From positions 83,325,139 to 83,389,138 of the forward strand of contig OY998180.1 in the NCBI GenBank assembly GCA_963921935.1: 64,000 bases of DNA, written 5' to 3'. This DNA is from Galeruca laticollis (Eukaryota; Arthropoda; Insecta; Coleoptera; Chrysomelidae). The position numbers and the translations under genes are program-made. Below are positions 44,391 through 55,577 of the stretch, piece after piece. Under the pieces are notes generated by a model that saw only the letters and a list, made by a program, of their open reading frames with translations, searched no databases and had not been told where the DNA came from. The first letter of the stretch is position 1. Each line of letters opens with the position of its first letter.

Positions 44391-45900
44391 ATGCTAAAGC
44401 ACAACACAAGTGAAGCTAAAAATAAGTACGAAGAACAAAGAAGGATATGTAAGCGCATACTAAGAGAAAAAAATGAAATATTAAGTGCAGCGCATCGTTA
44501 ATATAGAAAAGAACTACCAAAGAAACAGAATACGGACAATGTAGAGAGGTATCAAACAGTTCAAAAGGGAATATCAAGGGAAGAGTCAGTTTATGAAAGA
44601 TAAAGAAAGTAGACTGATAGCTGGAGAACGCGAAATACTAGACAGGTTAAATGAATGAATACTTTGAAGAATTACTGAGATCTCAGAATAATGAAAATGA
44701 AGACGTAGAAGTAGTAGAACTAGAATAAATAGAAGCAAACGAAAGTACCGAAAATAGAGCAGGTTAAGGAGATTATAGATACGCCCAGAAATAACAAAAG
44801 CGCTGGTAAGGATAACGCAACAGCTGAAATGTTTAAATATGGTGAAGAAAATATAAAAATGCATGCACAAACTGATAAAATAAATATGGAAACAGGAGAA
44901 TTTCAAAACGACATACTACATATCCAGCATTAAAAGAATTGGGAGTAAATGATAAGTTGATTAGAATGATAAAACTAACAGTTGAAGAAAAAAAGTGTTG
45001 TGTAAGAGTAGGAAATTAAGAAACAAAAAAAATTGAGGTGAGGGATGGAGTGAGGCAAGGTCACCCTTTATCTTCAACACTGTTTAATTTCATTCTGGAG
45101 TATATTGTGAGAAAAGCTAATATAAACCGGACAAGGTAAATATATTATAAAATAAATTAGTGTCTAGCATTTGCAGACGACATTGCGATATAGCGATAAG
45201 AAGTAAAAAAGACTAAAGAGGAGTAGTGAGACAACTTGAACAGAGTGCAAAGACTATGTGGCTGGAAATAAACGAAAGGAAGACGATGTATATGGAATGG
45301 CCTAGGAGTGAAGGAGATGGAGACAAGAAAATTGAAATAAAGATAGAGAAGAAAAATTTACAATAGTTTACGTACCTAGGCGCAGAATTGACTAGGAAAC
45401 TATATATAAAAAAAGGAGATAAATGTATATATAAGCTAAAGAATGTGCTTAATAGTCATTATCTAGCAGTGCTAAGATAAGAATATACAAATCGGTTCCT
45501 GAGACTAGTATTATTTGGTTAAAACTTGGACAATAGGTAAAGGAGATCAAAGATTACTAACCACTTGGGAAAGAAAGGGTCTACCCAGAATTGACAAAGG
45601 AAAGAAAATAGGTGAAGTATGGCAAAGGCGAAGTAATAAACAGCTAAGAGAATTATTCAACCAAACCGATATAATAGGTACCGCAAAAGGACAAAGATTA
45701 AGATGGGTAGGTCATATAGAAAGAATGATTAATGAAGTAGTCCCTATAAAGATTACAGAGAGTAACATTGGAGGAAAGAGAAAAAGAGGTTGACCCAAAG
45801 TGAGATAGTTGGACGAGGTGATGAAAGACATAAATAAGATAAAAATTAAAAACTGGGGAAGGAAAGTCAAAGATAGGAAGAAACGGAGAAAATAAATATA
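44391..45900 (+). pseudogene. Decayed RTE-like LINE ORF2
   Basis: Three plus-strand frames together give a linker (EAKNKYEEQRRICKRILREK), RT residues (NKSAGKDNATAEMFKYGEEN, GVRQGHPLSSTLFNFILEYI, CLAFADDIAI, the YADD-type box as FADD), a thumb (FTYLGAEL) and the C-terminal domain (RLRWVGHIERM...VPIKITESNIGGKRKRG). Stops occur every 20-60 codons. It is much older than the LINE at 39532-42002 and of a different lineage in this part. Confidence 0.78.
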
Positions 45901-46850
45901 CTAAGCCAGGGGCCTTCTAGGTGTGGTGCATAAAAGCCTGCGAGAAACAAGCAAAAATGCTGGTCATTTTTCTACATTTTAATGTTTGGTTTTTAATTGA
46001 ATATTTATGATGAAAATCTTAAGACCGTTTATTGTACGATTGTGTGGTTACATTGTTTGCGATTCGTTGCATCTGTTGTTTAAATTCAAAATGGATGACG
46101 TAGCAGGGATTTATATTTCCTTGAAAATCATTGTTTGAAAGTTGTGTTGGTTAATAAAAAATATCGAACAGCATTTTCTGATTCTTGGGCCATTTTAAAT
46201 AAATATTTTCAATTATTATTGAATGCTTTTTATACCGATAATATCGTACGATGTCCCCAACAAAAACAAACGCGTTGGTTGTTCTCGCCTAGTCGGCCGA
46301 CATCGTACGATAACATCCGACTAAAATGCAACCGCACACTTTTAAATGAGTAATTTTTTTTCACGTCAGACATCGGATGACTAAAAAATCGCACGTACCC
46401 GTATTCCAATGTAACCATACACACCGAAGTCACAAATGTTATATTGTTTAACAGATTTCGGCCTATGAGTTCACTAGTCCTCTAAACCAATATTTAATAT
46501 TAAAGCATGGATTTAAATTAACCGCTTTATGTATTGTCACATAAATATTAATCTTTCCAAGCAAAAGATGAAGAAATAATATACTTTCTTCTATGGTTAC
46601 ATTAGTATTGTAGGAGCGCATAGATGACCATTTGCAACAAGAGGTTTTTCGTTATACATTGTACCACTGAAGAGTAGAAAAATATTTAGAAGAATTATTC
46701 ATTATTAATTTATTATACTACTTGATAAATAAAAATAAATTTAGATTATCTGAAGGTCAGTCCATTGTCTATCGTGACACGGCGCACCAAACTTTTCGGA
46801 ATATACAGTGAAATTTTATTGTACTAATTTATCCCTTTTAAAACATTGTT
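45901..46850. other. No gene; one short inverted repeat
   Basis: ATCGTACGATGTC at 46243-46255 pairs with GACATCGTACGAT at 46299-46311 around a 43-bp spacer, probably a small MITE or its remnant. The rest is AT-rich without supported ORFs. Confidence 0.5.
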
Positions 46851-46854
46851 CATA

Positions 46855-49135
46855 GAGGAATTGCTCCGAATATGGGCCTCCAAACTATACGTGACAAGTA
46901 GCGTCATCTATTAGAAAACGTCTAAATATACTAGAAGATACCTTTCTTATACTATAGTTTCAGATGGCGCAGTCAGTACACTTGTTGATGTTGAACAGTG
47001 CGTTGCTTTTGTTTTTGACCTATGACAGAATTTTAATGGGTTTATACTGCGTGCTATTTGTGTCTTTTGATATTATTTAGGAACTAATATATATCAGTCT
47101 GACAGAGGAGAGGATAAAAAAGATAATCTAGTGTAGATTATGAACAAAAAATATTTACAAACATCGTATTCTAATATTTTTTTTTATGAATGTAAACATT
47201 TTGAAATGAGTGGCCTTTGTGTGAGTTAAATGTGGGCCAGGAGCCCATAATCAGATCCTAATAATTTAGGCATCTATTTTTTACAGGTCAACAATGTCTG
47301 TCAAAAATAGAAAGTTTACATGTCAAAATCTGCGAAAACAAATGGATGAAGTGGAGAAAGTGGTATATGCTATAAAGCAGGGAAACATGGGATTGAAAAG
47401 AGCCTCCAAAAGTTTTCAGATACCAAGAACGACTTTACAGAGAATGGTAAAAAAGTCAAAACCAACGATTTTCCTATTGCTGATATTGTAAATACTAAAT
47501 TGGGAAGAAAACCAGGGACAAGGAAAATATCAAAATATTTTTCGATAACCTTGAGATATAATATGAAAAACATAACTATGGTCCGCATCAAATATTTAAC
47601 GTCGATGAAACTGGTTTTTCCGTTGTACCATCAATAATTCCTGAAATCATTGGACGAAAAGGAAAGCGTCAGATTGCTGCCATTACATCGGCTGAGAGAG
47701 GTTCACTAGTGATGATGGTTGCAGCAATGAGTGCAGGAGGGCAATTTATTCCCCCAATGTTGATCTTCCCGAGAAAAAAATAAGAACTATCAGCTTATGC
47801 GGGGAGCACCAGCTGGAAGTATATATGCAGTACATCCAAGTGGCAGGATCCAGCAAAATAAATTTATTCGCCGAATGGTTCAATCATTTTCTCCAGTGTG
47901 CTGTGTTGCTTTTAGTAGATGGACATTACGATCACATAAGAAAGTTGAAAATAATAAAATTGCCAAGAGAAAGTAATGTCTGCATCATATCACTTCCTCC
48001 TCACTCGACACGTAAACTCCAATCCCTTGACAAAACGTTCATGGATTCATTAAAAGCATACTATAGCATAGAGATTAGAACTTGGATTCGGGTCAATAAC
48101 AGAGCTTTATCACAATTTGATCTAGCAGAATTAGGGTAAAACTATTCAGAAATGCCCGACCGCAGGGATAGCTACAAATGGTTTTAATGTAACCGGTATA
48201 TGGCCAATAAATAAACACATTTTTACAGATGCTGAAAAAACTGAAGCTGAAACAACTGTGTTATTAGAACACTGTTCAAAAACCTTCGTGAGCCAATTCT
48301 CTCTTTCACCTGTCCCATCAGTTACAAAACGAGCGTCTACTAGAGGAAGAAAAACCTCTCGTTCCCCAATTATAACTTCATCTCCATATAAATCAGGTAT
48401 TGAATTATCGATTGAGAAAATAATAAAATCAAAAGAAGGAAACGAAGAGAGGAAAGTATTTTCAGATGAATCAAAAGAAAGTGTAAAGACAAACGAGGGA
48501 AAGGGAAAGCGAAAAGTATCTATGGAAAATTTAAAAAGAAACATTAAGAAACCCAAAAGAAAAGCAAACACCAGATCCAGTTCAGATGAAGAAGAGGAAG
48601 AAATTTTTTTACCTGCTAACAATGATATTGACTTAGACCAGATCGGCGACCTGGCAGTAATGACGCTACATATCTGTTTTGCGAAATACGATTTTGAGAT
48701 GATACCAAAGGAGAAACCTGGGTTCAGTGTTAAGTGTTTAACGTGCAATCTCGGTACACGAATAGTATTCCGTAGCAGAAAAAGACACTTACGTTTGAGA
48801 TTTTTGTCAGTAATTTAGTTTTTTTGATAGAAAACCTGTTTATTTTTACTTAGACATTTATTTTTTGCTATTTTACTTTTTATTTTTTATTGTAGAAAGA
48901 CAATTTATATATATTTTTTAGGTGGCCCATATTTCATACCGTCTGACCCGTTACAAAAAAAAGTTTATATATTTATCAGTAAAACCAACAAACTTCATTT
49001 AAAAAAACCAGGTTTTGCAGTTTTATTACTAAGGTCTTATAGTATGTATAGATCATTTTAGACATTGTTATAAAAAAATAGTAAGTAAGTTACGATAGAA
49101 AAACAAATGGGGATCCATATTCGGACCACTTCCTC
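46855..49135 (+). mobile_element. Pogo/Tigger-like DNA transposon (2.28 kb)
   Basis: Left end GAGGAATTGCTCCGAATATGG and right end CCATATTCGGACCACTTCCTC form inverted repeats with a few mismatches, and TA stands on both sides (46853-46854, 49136-49137). The inside holds a plus-strand pogo-type transposase with frame breaks. The right end stops about 30 bp from the host-like exon at 49163. Confidence 0.85.
47294..48818 (+). pseudogene. Pogo/Tigger-like transposase (frameshifted)
   Basis: The first frame (47294-47491) is a Psq-type helix-turn-helix: RKQMDEVEKVVYAIKQG and SFQIPRTTLQRMVKKSK. After a frameshift near 47467 the DDE_1 domain follows in changing frames: FNVDETGFSVVPS (first Asp), KRQIAAITSAERGS, then VLLLVDGHYDHIRKLK (second Asp) and SLPPHSTRKLQSLDKTF (C-terminal part). 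The last 187 codons (48258-48818) are Ser/Lys-rich, ending with a Cys-containing piece (CLTCNLGTR). At least three frame breaks make it inactive. This family gave rise to CENP-B and Jerky-like host genes. Confidence 0.82.
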
Positions 49136-49162
49136 TACATATATAGTTGGAAGTGTACGTAC

Positions 49163-49206
49163 CTGCTGATAAAAGTATCCAAATGCCTAGCGGTCTCTTC
49201 ATTATT
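49163..49206 (-). CDS. Host-like exon 1: start codon and signal peptide core
   Basis: On the minus strand a pyrimidine tract TTTTTTTTGTTTCAG precedes the exon and GTACGT follows it at 49162. The exon carries AATA, then ATG at 49200-49202 and MKRPLGIWILLSAG, ending in phase 1. The exon at 11473 begins in the matching phase and continues VLWLSTQDVHG, making a textbook signal peptide: a basic start, a 14-residue hydrophobic core and a polar end. The acceptor ahead of the ATG implies a 5' untranslated exon further upstream. The evidence is splice signals and protein logic, not homology. The protein is not recognised. Confidence 0.6.
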
Positions 49207-49265
49207 CTGAAACAAAAAAAATACAGTAGAAACATCCAATTTACAGTTGAATTATTGAATCTTTA

Positions 49266-49399
49266 CCCGTGCGTCATTAATATCTGATAACATAACCGAC
49301 AAATGTCAAATTATTTTGTTCTGTTCTTCACTATTAATAGAAAGAGATGTCACTTAATAATTTTGTCGGCTATGTTATCAGATATTAATGACGCATGGG
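49266..49399. mobile_element. Small hairpin MITE
   Basis: CCCGTGCGTCATTAATATC and onward to CGACAAA is repeated in reverse complement ending CATGGG at 49399; arms of about 38 bp differ at two or three positions around a ~55-bp centre. It lies only 60 bp upstream of the acceptor of the host-like exon. Confidence 0.75.
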
Positions 49400-49693
49400 A
49401 AAAAGCATTAAGTATTGTCAGGGGGCTAATGTGAAAGAGTAGATTTTACTTAGGATAGAATTTTCTCCATATTTTAAAGAAATAAATTGTTTTATTTTAA
49501 ACGTTTGAAATATAAATCTCAATCAAATGTTGGTAAAACTTGCTGACTCTTTATGTTCAATTTTATACAAAACCCTATGAATGTTTGCACTAAGTTAGGA
49601 AATATAATAATAATCTAGTTAGTGACATTTGCGGTGTTCCTAGGTAACTGTCAACTTCTGTGAATAATTTTCAAATTGTCATTCTTGTTTAAT

Positions 49694-49915
49694 AATGCTA
49701 ACTCTCCAACAAAAAATATATCTTATAAAGTGTGTGTAAAGGATTGGAGCTGTTTCGTAGTACGTAATTCATTTATTTGATGAAAAATACAATGATGTAC
49801 CAGTTACTCGGAATGGATTAAATAATAAATAAATTCGATGATACAGAATCTGTTGAAGACAGAACAAAAATAGTAACACAGCAAATTGTGGAAAAACTAA
49901 CACTAAGTAAAAAAC
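49694..49915 (+). pseudogene. Mariner transposase N-terminal fragment, inverted
   Basis: LTLQQKIYLIKC and FDDTESVEDRTK in plus-strand frames mark the first helix-turn-helix and linker. It is the inverted counterpart of the N-terminus at 55900-56060 and abuts the minus-strand C-terminal end at 49918. It has stops. Confidence 0.65.
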
Positions 49916-49917
49916 AA

Positions 49918-50407
49918 CTATTTCCTATACCCTCTACCAACTTCAAACCATATCTCAATTCTGTTTTTAAATTCTTTATAAGCGTTTCTTAGCATGCCCA
50001 GGGTGATTTCATTTACGGCATTGATTATTGCTTCTTTCAGATCTTCAATACAATGGTTTATATTTTTTTTTCGTAAACTTTCTCCTTTAGGTAGCCCCAT
50101 AAAAAATTCAGAATGGTTAAATCGGGTGATCGAGGCGGAAAAAATATTGGTCTATACCGTCCTATCCATGGTTCAGGAAACTTTTCATCCAGCCATCGCC
50201 TTATCACCAAAGTCAAATGTAGCGAACAGTTATCATGCTGAAAATACATTTTACGTCTTTGTTCCAAGGGTATGTCATCTAATTTAAGTACTAAAAAGCT
50301 GTCCAGCAAATCCAAGTATACTTCCTGATTTAACATCTCCTCCAGGATATAAGGTAGCAAATTGACAATTACGATGAATTCTGTAATGAGGATTTTCACT
50401 AGGAATC
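49918..50407 (-). pseudogene. Mariner transposase, C-terminal half
   Basis: FQHDNCSLHLTLVIRRWLDE holds the second catalytic Asp, then WIGRYRPIFFPPRSPDLTIL and NFLWGYLKEKVY the third-residue region. A frameshift near 50095 leads to the tail HCIEDLKEAIINAVNEIT and stop at 49918. The upstream half is across the insertion at 55580. Confidence 0.8.
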
Positions 50408-50974
50408 CAGTGAATAGAGGGGGCCACCTGACAAACGGTCCGGTAGTTCTGAATTTTTCATACGTTGTCTAGGATGATTAGTAAGTATTTAAAACGCAAA
50501 ATGCACAATTCTCCCCCCCCCCCGGGCCCGCCGCCATTTTGAAAAAACTGAAAAAAATCGGCAATATTTTCAGATTTTCACTTATATCTTCGTTTACAGT
50601 AAAACCAAAAAGTTTGAAAAGTGCAATGACCTCCGCCTGTACCGATATAGGTCTTGCACAGTGGCGTGGACGTTTTTTTGCGGGGTTGAAAATAGCATTG
50701 TTACATTTTCCTGAACTATTTTTTGGACGTGGGAAACATTTATAGAATAAAGAAATTTTTTCAATTAAAACTAAAGGAATTTTTATTCAATAAAGGAAAT
50801 CGTAGGTACAAAAATAAAACTCGTAACACCAAAAAACAATATTAGAACCGATTTTCCATGATTAATATCACTATTACAGACATTGATAATATTATCTTCA
50901 TTCCACATTTTCTTTTCTTCGTTTTCAACATGAGCAATACACTTGCTCCAGTTTTCTGTTGTCACTCGCTCCAA

Positions 50975-51960
50975 TTATTTCTTAAGAAGGCGTTGCACAT
51001 CGGCTAATTTAAACGTTCGATTTTCCCGTGCCACATCCCCTTTAACTTGTGCCCAAATTAATTCAATTGGATTCAACTCACAATGATACGGGGGTAACCT
51101 TAATATAGTAATTCCATGGCTCATTGCTAATTCATCTACAGCAAGTTTATTATATTTATAGGCATGTATCTTCAGAATTTGAAGCAATTCGTTCTTTACA
51201 CTGCTTTCATCGTAAGAGATGCCTTTATCATGTAGCCATTCTTGAATTTGAGGTTTTCTACATGCTTGTTGTGGCATTTTTTCGCAGTGCTGACTGTGGT
51301 AAGGGGCATTATCCATAACGACGACAGATACTGGTTCCAAATTTTCAGTAATGCGTCCAAACCACTTCTCGTACACCTCAGCATTTATATCTTCATGGTA
51401 GTCTCCCGTTTTCTTGGACTTAATTATTAATTCACCGTTTAACACGAATCCGCTATCAATTCCTATATGTATAATTATCAAACAACGGCCTTTTCCAGAT
51501 GGCATTTTTAAACCGGTTGACCAGCCTTCAATAGCTGCTTCCCGTGCATTTTCCACATTTCCATCTTGCCATATTTTTTTCACCGTGTGCCCCTCGTTTA
51601 CCCATGTTTCATTCGTGTAATAAATCTTTCTTCCTTTCTTTCGAAACTCGTTAATTTTCCTTAGATCCTCTCTTCTTCACAATACTGTTTCAGATCTTTC
51701 AATAATAACACTCTTTCTATTTATTTTCTCATAAGTAAAATTAAAACCATGTAATATTTTCCTTAACGTCTCCTTGCCCGTTTTAGGGATGATCTGGTTT
51801 TCACTAACAGCTTCCAGCACTTTCTTTAATGTTGGTACTTCATTTTTCATAAAAAAACGTATGGACAGTTCTTCGTATAAGATATTTCGCATCTTCGTCG
51901 ACTTCTATTTTTGTCCGACCGCTCTTCCTTTTTGGTGCCTTTACTTCTACATGTACTTTC
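50975..51960 (-). pseudogene. IS630/Tc1-like DDE transposase
   Basis: The minus-strand N-terminal frame (51677-51892) gives KKVLEAVSENQIIPKTGKET, helix-turn-helix-like. After a frameshift near 51676 come KGRKIYYTNETWVNEGHTVK (Asn where the first catalytic Asp is expected), SVVVMDNAPYHSQHCEKMPQ with the second Asp, and RLPPYHCELNPIELIWAQVK with the final Glu. The ORF from 51583 to 50975 is open for 202 codons. This insect-common DDE_3 branch is not classical Tc1. A minus-strand AATAAA lies near 50790. Confidence 0.78.
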
Positions 51961-52029
51961 TATCAGATCCAAAGGTGGATGGAATAACAATCCAACAGCT
52001 TTTCAGTTTAGGTGATCTTACAAGAGTTT

Positions 52030-52725
52030 GTTAAATGATCAGAAGTTAGAAGTGGAGGCGTTGGTAATTGTACACCCTTGGAAGAAATTCCCATTTTAGT
52101 TGTGTCCTGTAGACCAGCAAAAACAGATCCCGTTTGTCTGATAAACAGTAGTATTCCTCAATTTGATAAAGATGAAGAGGCAAGAATGACCACAATTTAT
52201 AACTCATTTGAAAATATCTTTAACGATCAAGACTGTATTATGAATCCATTTATTTTGTCAACATTTAGTGAACAAATTATCACGTATATAGCTGGATTTG
52301 TTGTTTTAGAAGTGACAAACACCTTGATATGTGAAGCATGTGTTGGGGCATTAACAGGATTTTAAGCAAATTTGCTTAATTCTTTGATTGCCCATAAAAG
52401 TAAAGGAGGATTAACATATCCTTCAAATGATGATATACGCATTTGTAAAATTTCTGGAAGTGTTTTAAGAATTCTTGAACAAAATCTGCATGGGAAAAAG
52501 TCCTTTGAATTATTAACTAACACAGTTATGAACAAAGTCTAACAATGGGTTTGTCTGAAGGTTTGAATAAGCATATGCTGGAAAATGATGTTAATCACAT
52601 TTACTTTTAATAGCAATATGCACAACATACCTAAAAATCAGACTTTACTGCTCAGAAAAGAAGTTAAATTAAGACGCCAATTAGAAACCATTTAACTAAA
52701 ATTATTTTGTTCTCCAGATAATAGG
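52030..52725 (+). pseudogene. P-element/THAP9-like transposase C-terminal fragment
   Basis: EQIITYIAGFVVLEVTNTLI and CEACVGALTGF, then SKGGLTYPSNDDIRICKISG after a stop at 52363, then further frames HMLENDVNH, TYLKIRLYCSEKK and RRQLETI. This is the conserved C-terminal half of P-type transposases, where a zinc-binding CxxC and the last domain lie. The catalytic RNase H-like core is absent. It lies head to head with the DDE gene at 51960. Confidence 0.75.
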
Positions 52726-53462
52726 AGATGAGAATATTATGTACTCATATTTTTCTATTGTTTGTTTAATGTTCATTTGTAATGTACATATTTTTATAAT
52801 AAATATTGTTTTGGTTTTAAAAATGTGTAAATTTATTTCTTGATAGATGTTCTAATTTAACTTTTCAAGTCTGTACGTAATCAGAAATTTTAGATTACTT
52901 TAGATACTTAATATTTAATAGATTTTAGATAATACAATCGAACTACAACAAATAAAATATTTGAAAGATTCTAATACTTTTATTTCCATCCTAATTTAGT
53001 TTCTGTTCACATTATTTTTCCGTCACTGGTGTGACTGTTCAATCGGTTTGGTCCGAACTTTGTTAGTCGCCCATTCGTCTTTTCTTGCCTAAGGAATGAG
53101 CAAAAGCGAGGCAGGCGTCATTCGAGTCGCAATTCAGGCAGACGTTGCCACTATTTGAAGAAAGTTCTTAAACTTAGAAATAGAAATACAAAGTTTATTT
53201 CATAAAAATAACCTTTGTCTATGTGACTCATAAATCATAGTATTACATATATAAGTGTTAAATTTTTCTTCTAGGATAGATAGTTACGGAGATGTGCGCT
53301 TATAAAAAAAAAATTAAAAATCGAATTTTCCGCAAATTTGTCAAACTTTAGAATGCTGTAATTCAGTTACGGCTTATTTCAGGAAAACAAGTATAACAAT
53401 AAAATGTGTAGGGAATTTAATTACTATCAAAACTCATGTACACTTCTTTTTAGCACCCCTAT

Positions 53463-54946
53463 ATGGAGTGGAAGCTGAAAAAAATAATAACAGCGGAATT
53501 CCCCATGACTTTGTTTAATGAGGACGGAATGCGTAAAGTGGCAAAATCATTATTATACGCAGCTTTCTCACCTCTTCCACAACACTTTCAACTCCTTCAA
53601 CGTTCCATGGTCGTTATTGATGGTGGGTACCTTCTGCACAAGATTGTATTGAAGCTTGACCTTTGGAGGGATTTGCCAGGATTACGTCAAATACGTTCTG
53701 CGTCACTATGGCATTGAAGTGATGGTGATATTTAATGGCTACTCTACAGCTCTTTTTCAGCAAGGGACCAAGACTGCTGAACGAGCAAGAGGGTACAAGA
53801 CAAACTCATCATCAGACGAGGTGTTTGACAAAGCAACTGTAAACACTACACCTCAGGATAAGTTCCTGGCCAATAAAGGGAGCAAGGACCGATTCGTGAA
53901 GCTGATCTACAGTGAAATTCAAGCTGCAAACATAGTCGCAGACCAAGCTTCCGAAGATGCTGACAGGTTGATAGTTGTCACAGCTAAATGTGCCGTCATC
54001 ATTGTCGGGGAAGACATTGACCTACTCGTCCTGCTGACTGGCACAACACTTGCGGTCAACAATGTCTACCTAAAAAGACCAGCGAGAGGGAAACATCCAG
54101 ACGCAATCTACTTTGCCTCCTCCTCTCCGATTGGTCCAAGTGTGAAACGCTTAGGCTCTGGAGAGATACGTCTGGGGTCACACACTCGGAAGACGTTTAT
54201 CGCAAACCCCTTGAAGAAAGTCTCCCAACAGGTCCTAGAATGGCGTAGATCGGATTTACGTATTCTGATAGGACTCTTAGCAGGACACTGTCGTCTAGGA
54301 ACACATATGAGAAGGATTGGTTTGCAACAAAAATCGGACTGTCACTTCTGTTACGTGGAAGACGAAACTGCAGAGCACATTCACTGCACCTGCTCCGCAT
54401 GGGATAGACTCATATTCCAGACCTTCGGCTTTACCCGACTGGAACCCACGGATTTCAGATAAGTCTCGCATTGCACGATTATTTCCTTTTTATCACAGGT
54501 TCTGGACTGTACAGCGCACTCTAGCAAGGTGTGAGCCACAATAGACACACCAGGGTCGCAGAGGAAGGCGTTATTTCTAACCCACTCACTTATAACATTA
54601 AACCTTATATGTACAACTCTAAATGCTGTATCTTGCTTCTGCATGTAATATCGGGCTGCGACACCACTTCGAACATTTTTGGGTTTGGAAAGAATAAATT
54701 TTGCCAATTTTTCAGGCAAGATGCAGATGCACAACTGGCTGTATGGAGGCGTGTGGCTATAGAAAGACGGCCCTAAAGTGTTCCGCCCTTTGCAAATTCT
54801 GTGCAGGCTAAGAATATGATAACAGGATTGAAGTTATCGTCGATGACGAAGACGACGCCGATCTTGTAACTTCACTAGTTGACGATAATGAAGAGCCCGA
54901 CTTCATTAACTCACCCCCTAAATTTGTTTTTTTAACCTTTGATTGA
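53463..54946 (+). pseudogene. PIN-like domain protein of arthropod transposons, interrupted
   Basis: The start gives MEWKLKKIITAEFPMTLFNE, then MVVIDGGYLLHK with an acidic residue typical of PIN/FEN nucleases. A frameshift near 53655 leads to GGICQDYVKYVLRHYGIEV and VIFNGY, then ASEDADRLIVVTA and AVIIVGEDIDLLVLLTG, giving the clustered Asp/Glu of a metal site. A LINE scrap splits it after YFASSS (54125). It resumes near 54590 with ILLLHVISGCDTTSNIFGFG and ends in an acidic tail VIVDDEDDADLVTSLVDDNE and stop near 54944; AATAAA follows at about 54980. Such proteins are widespread in insect repeats, but their role is unclear to me. Confidence 0.7.
54125..54590 (+). mobile_element. LINE 3' fragment (C-terminal RNase H side) in the PIN gene
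   Basis: The fused frame continues GPSVKRLGSGEIRLGSHTRK, LLAGHCRLGTHMRRIGLQQK and the gag-knuckle-like CHFCYVEDETAEHIHCTC, the C-terminal end of Jockey/R1-like LINE ORF2, followed by about 120 bp of 3' untranslated sequence. It is 5'-truncated and lies in the same orientation as the host gene, so the ORF reads across the left junction. Confidence 0.72.
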
Positions 54947-55577
54947 CGTATGATTATTGCCTTTTGTTCTTACTTTGTCTAAATAAATGAATCTTTAAAA
55001 AATGTATCTGCTGTGTTGGTGGGTTATTTGAAATTGAACATCTTCTTTCACCACTAGGTATTCAAGTGAAATAGCCTTACGCTGTAACATGTAAGAAACT
55101 CAAGTGGGATTGGTATAAACTCTAAATTCCAGCCAAAACTGGAAAATAATTAGCAAAAAAGTAATATTCCGTTGTTTTACTTTCACTTCTACCACCCCCA
55201 GTCCGTCCAGTTGGTTTAAAAAATGTACATGCGTTTTGTAGGTAATTAAATCCCACAAATTTTATTCTACTTGTTTTCCTAGAATAGGCCATAACTGAAT
55301 TGTATATCTCCGTATTTATCTGTCTAGAAACAAAATTTAGAACGTAAATTATAGAAAATTAAATTCTCTACAGCATTGTATAGAACTCTTTTCTAGCTAA
55401 AATGCACCTAAACGAAGATATATACGAAAAATTGAAGAAATTGCCAATTTTTTTCAATATGGCGACGGACGCGGAGGGGGAGCGAATTGTGCATTTTAAA
55501 CACTTACTAACCATCCTAGACAACAACAATTTAATACTACCGGACCGTTTGTATGGTAATTCCCTCTCTATTTAGTG

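Larger units (their letters stand above)
50408..55577. mobile_element. TIR element with PIN-like protein gene, nested in mariner
   Basis: Inverted ends run about 150 bp: ACAAACGGTCCGGTAG at 50431 and its complement ending 55552, preceded outward by a weaker CASTRAATAGAG match reaching 50408 and 55577, and followed inward by TTGTCTAGGATG and AATGCACAATTC. A further inverted match, GAATTTAATTAC...TCATGTAC-like (53380-53450 against 55200-55320), suggests the original left end continues at 53270, so 50760-53260 is a later insertion. No clear target duplication. Academ elements are known to carry a nuclease of the related XPG type, but I cannot assign this one. Confidence 0.7.

Noticed and set aside
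53463..54462. A single fused PIN-RNase H protein
   Set aside because: The second part is the 3' end of a LINE ORF that happens to be in frame; the PIN gene resumes after it.
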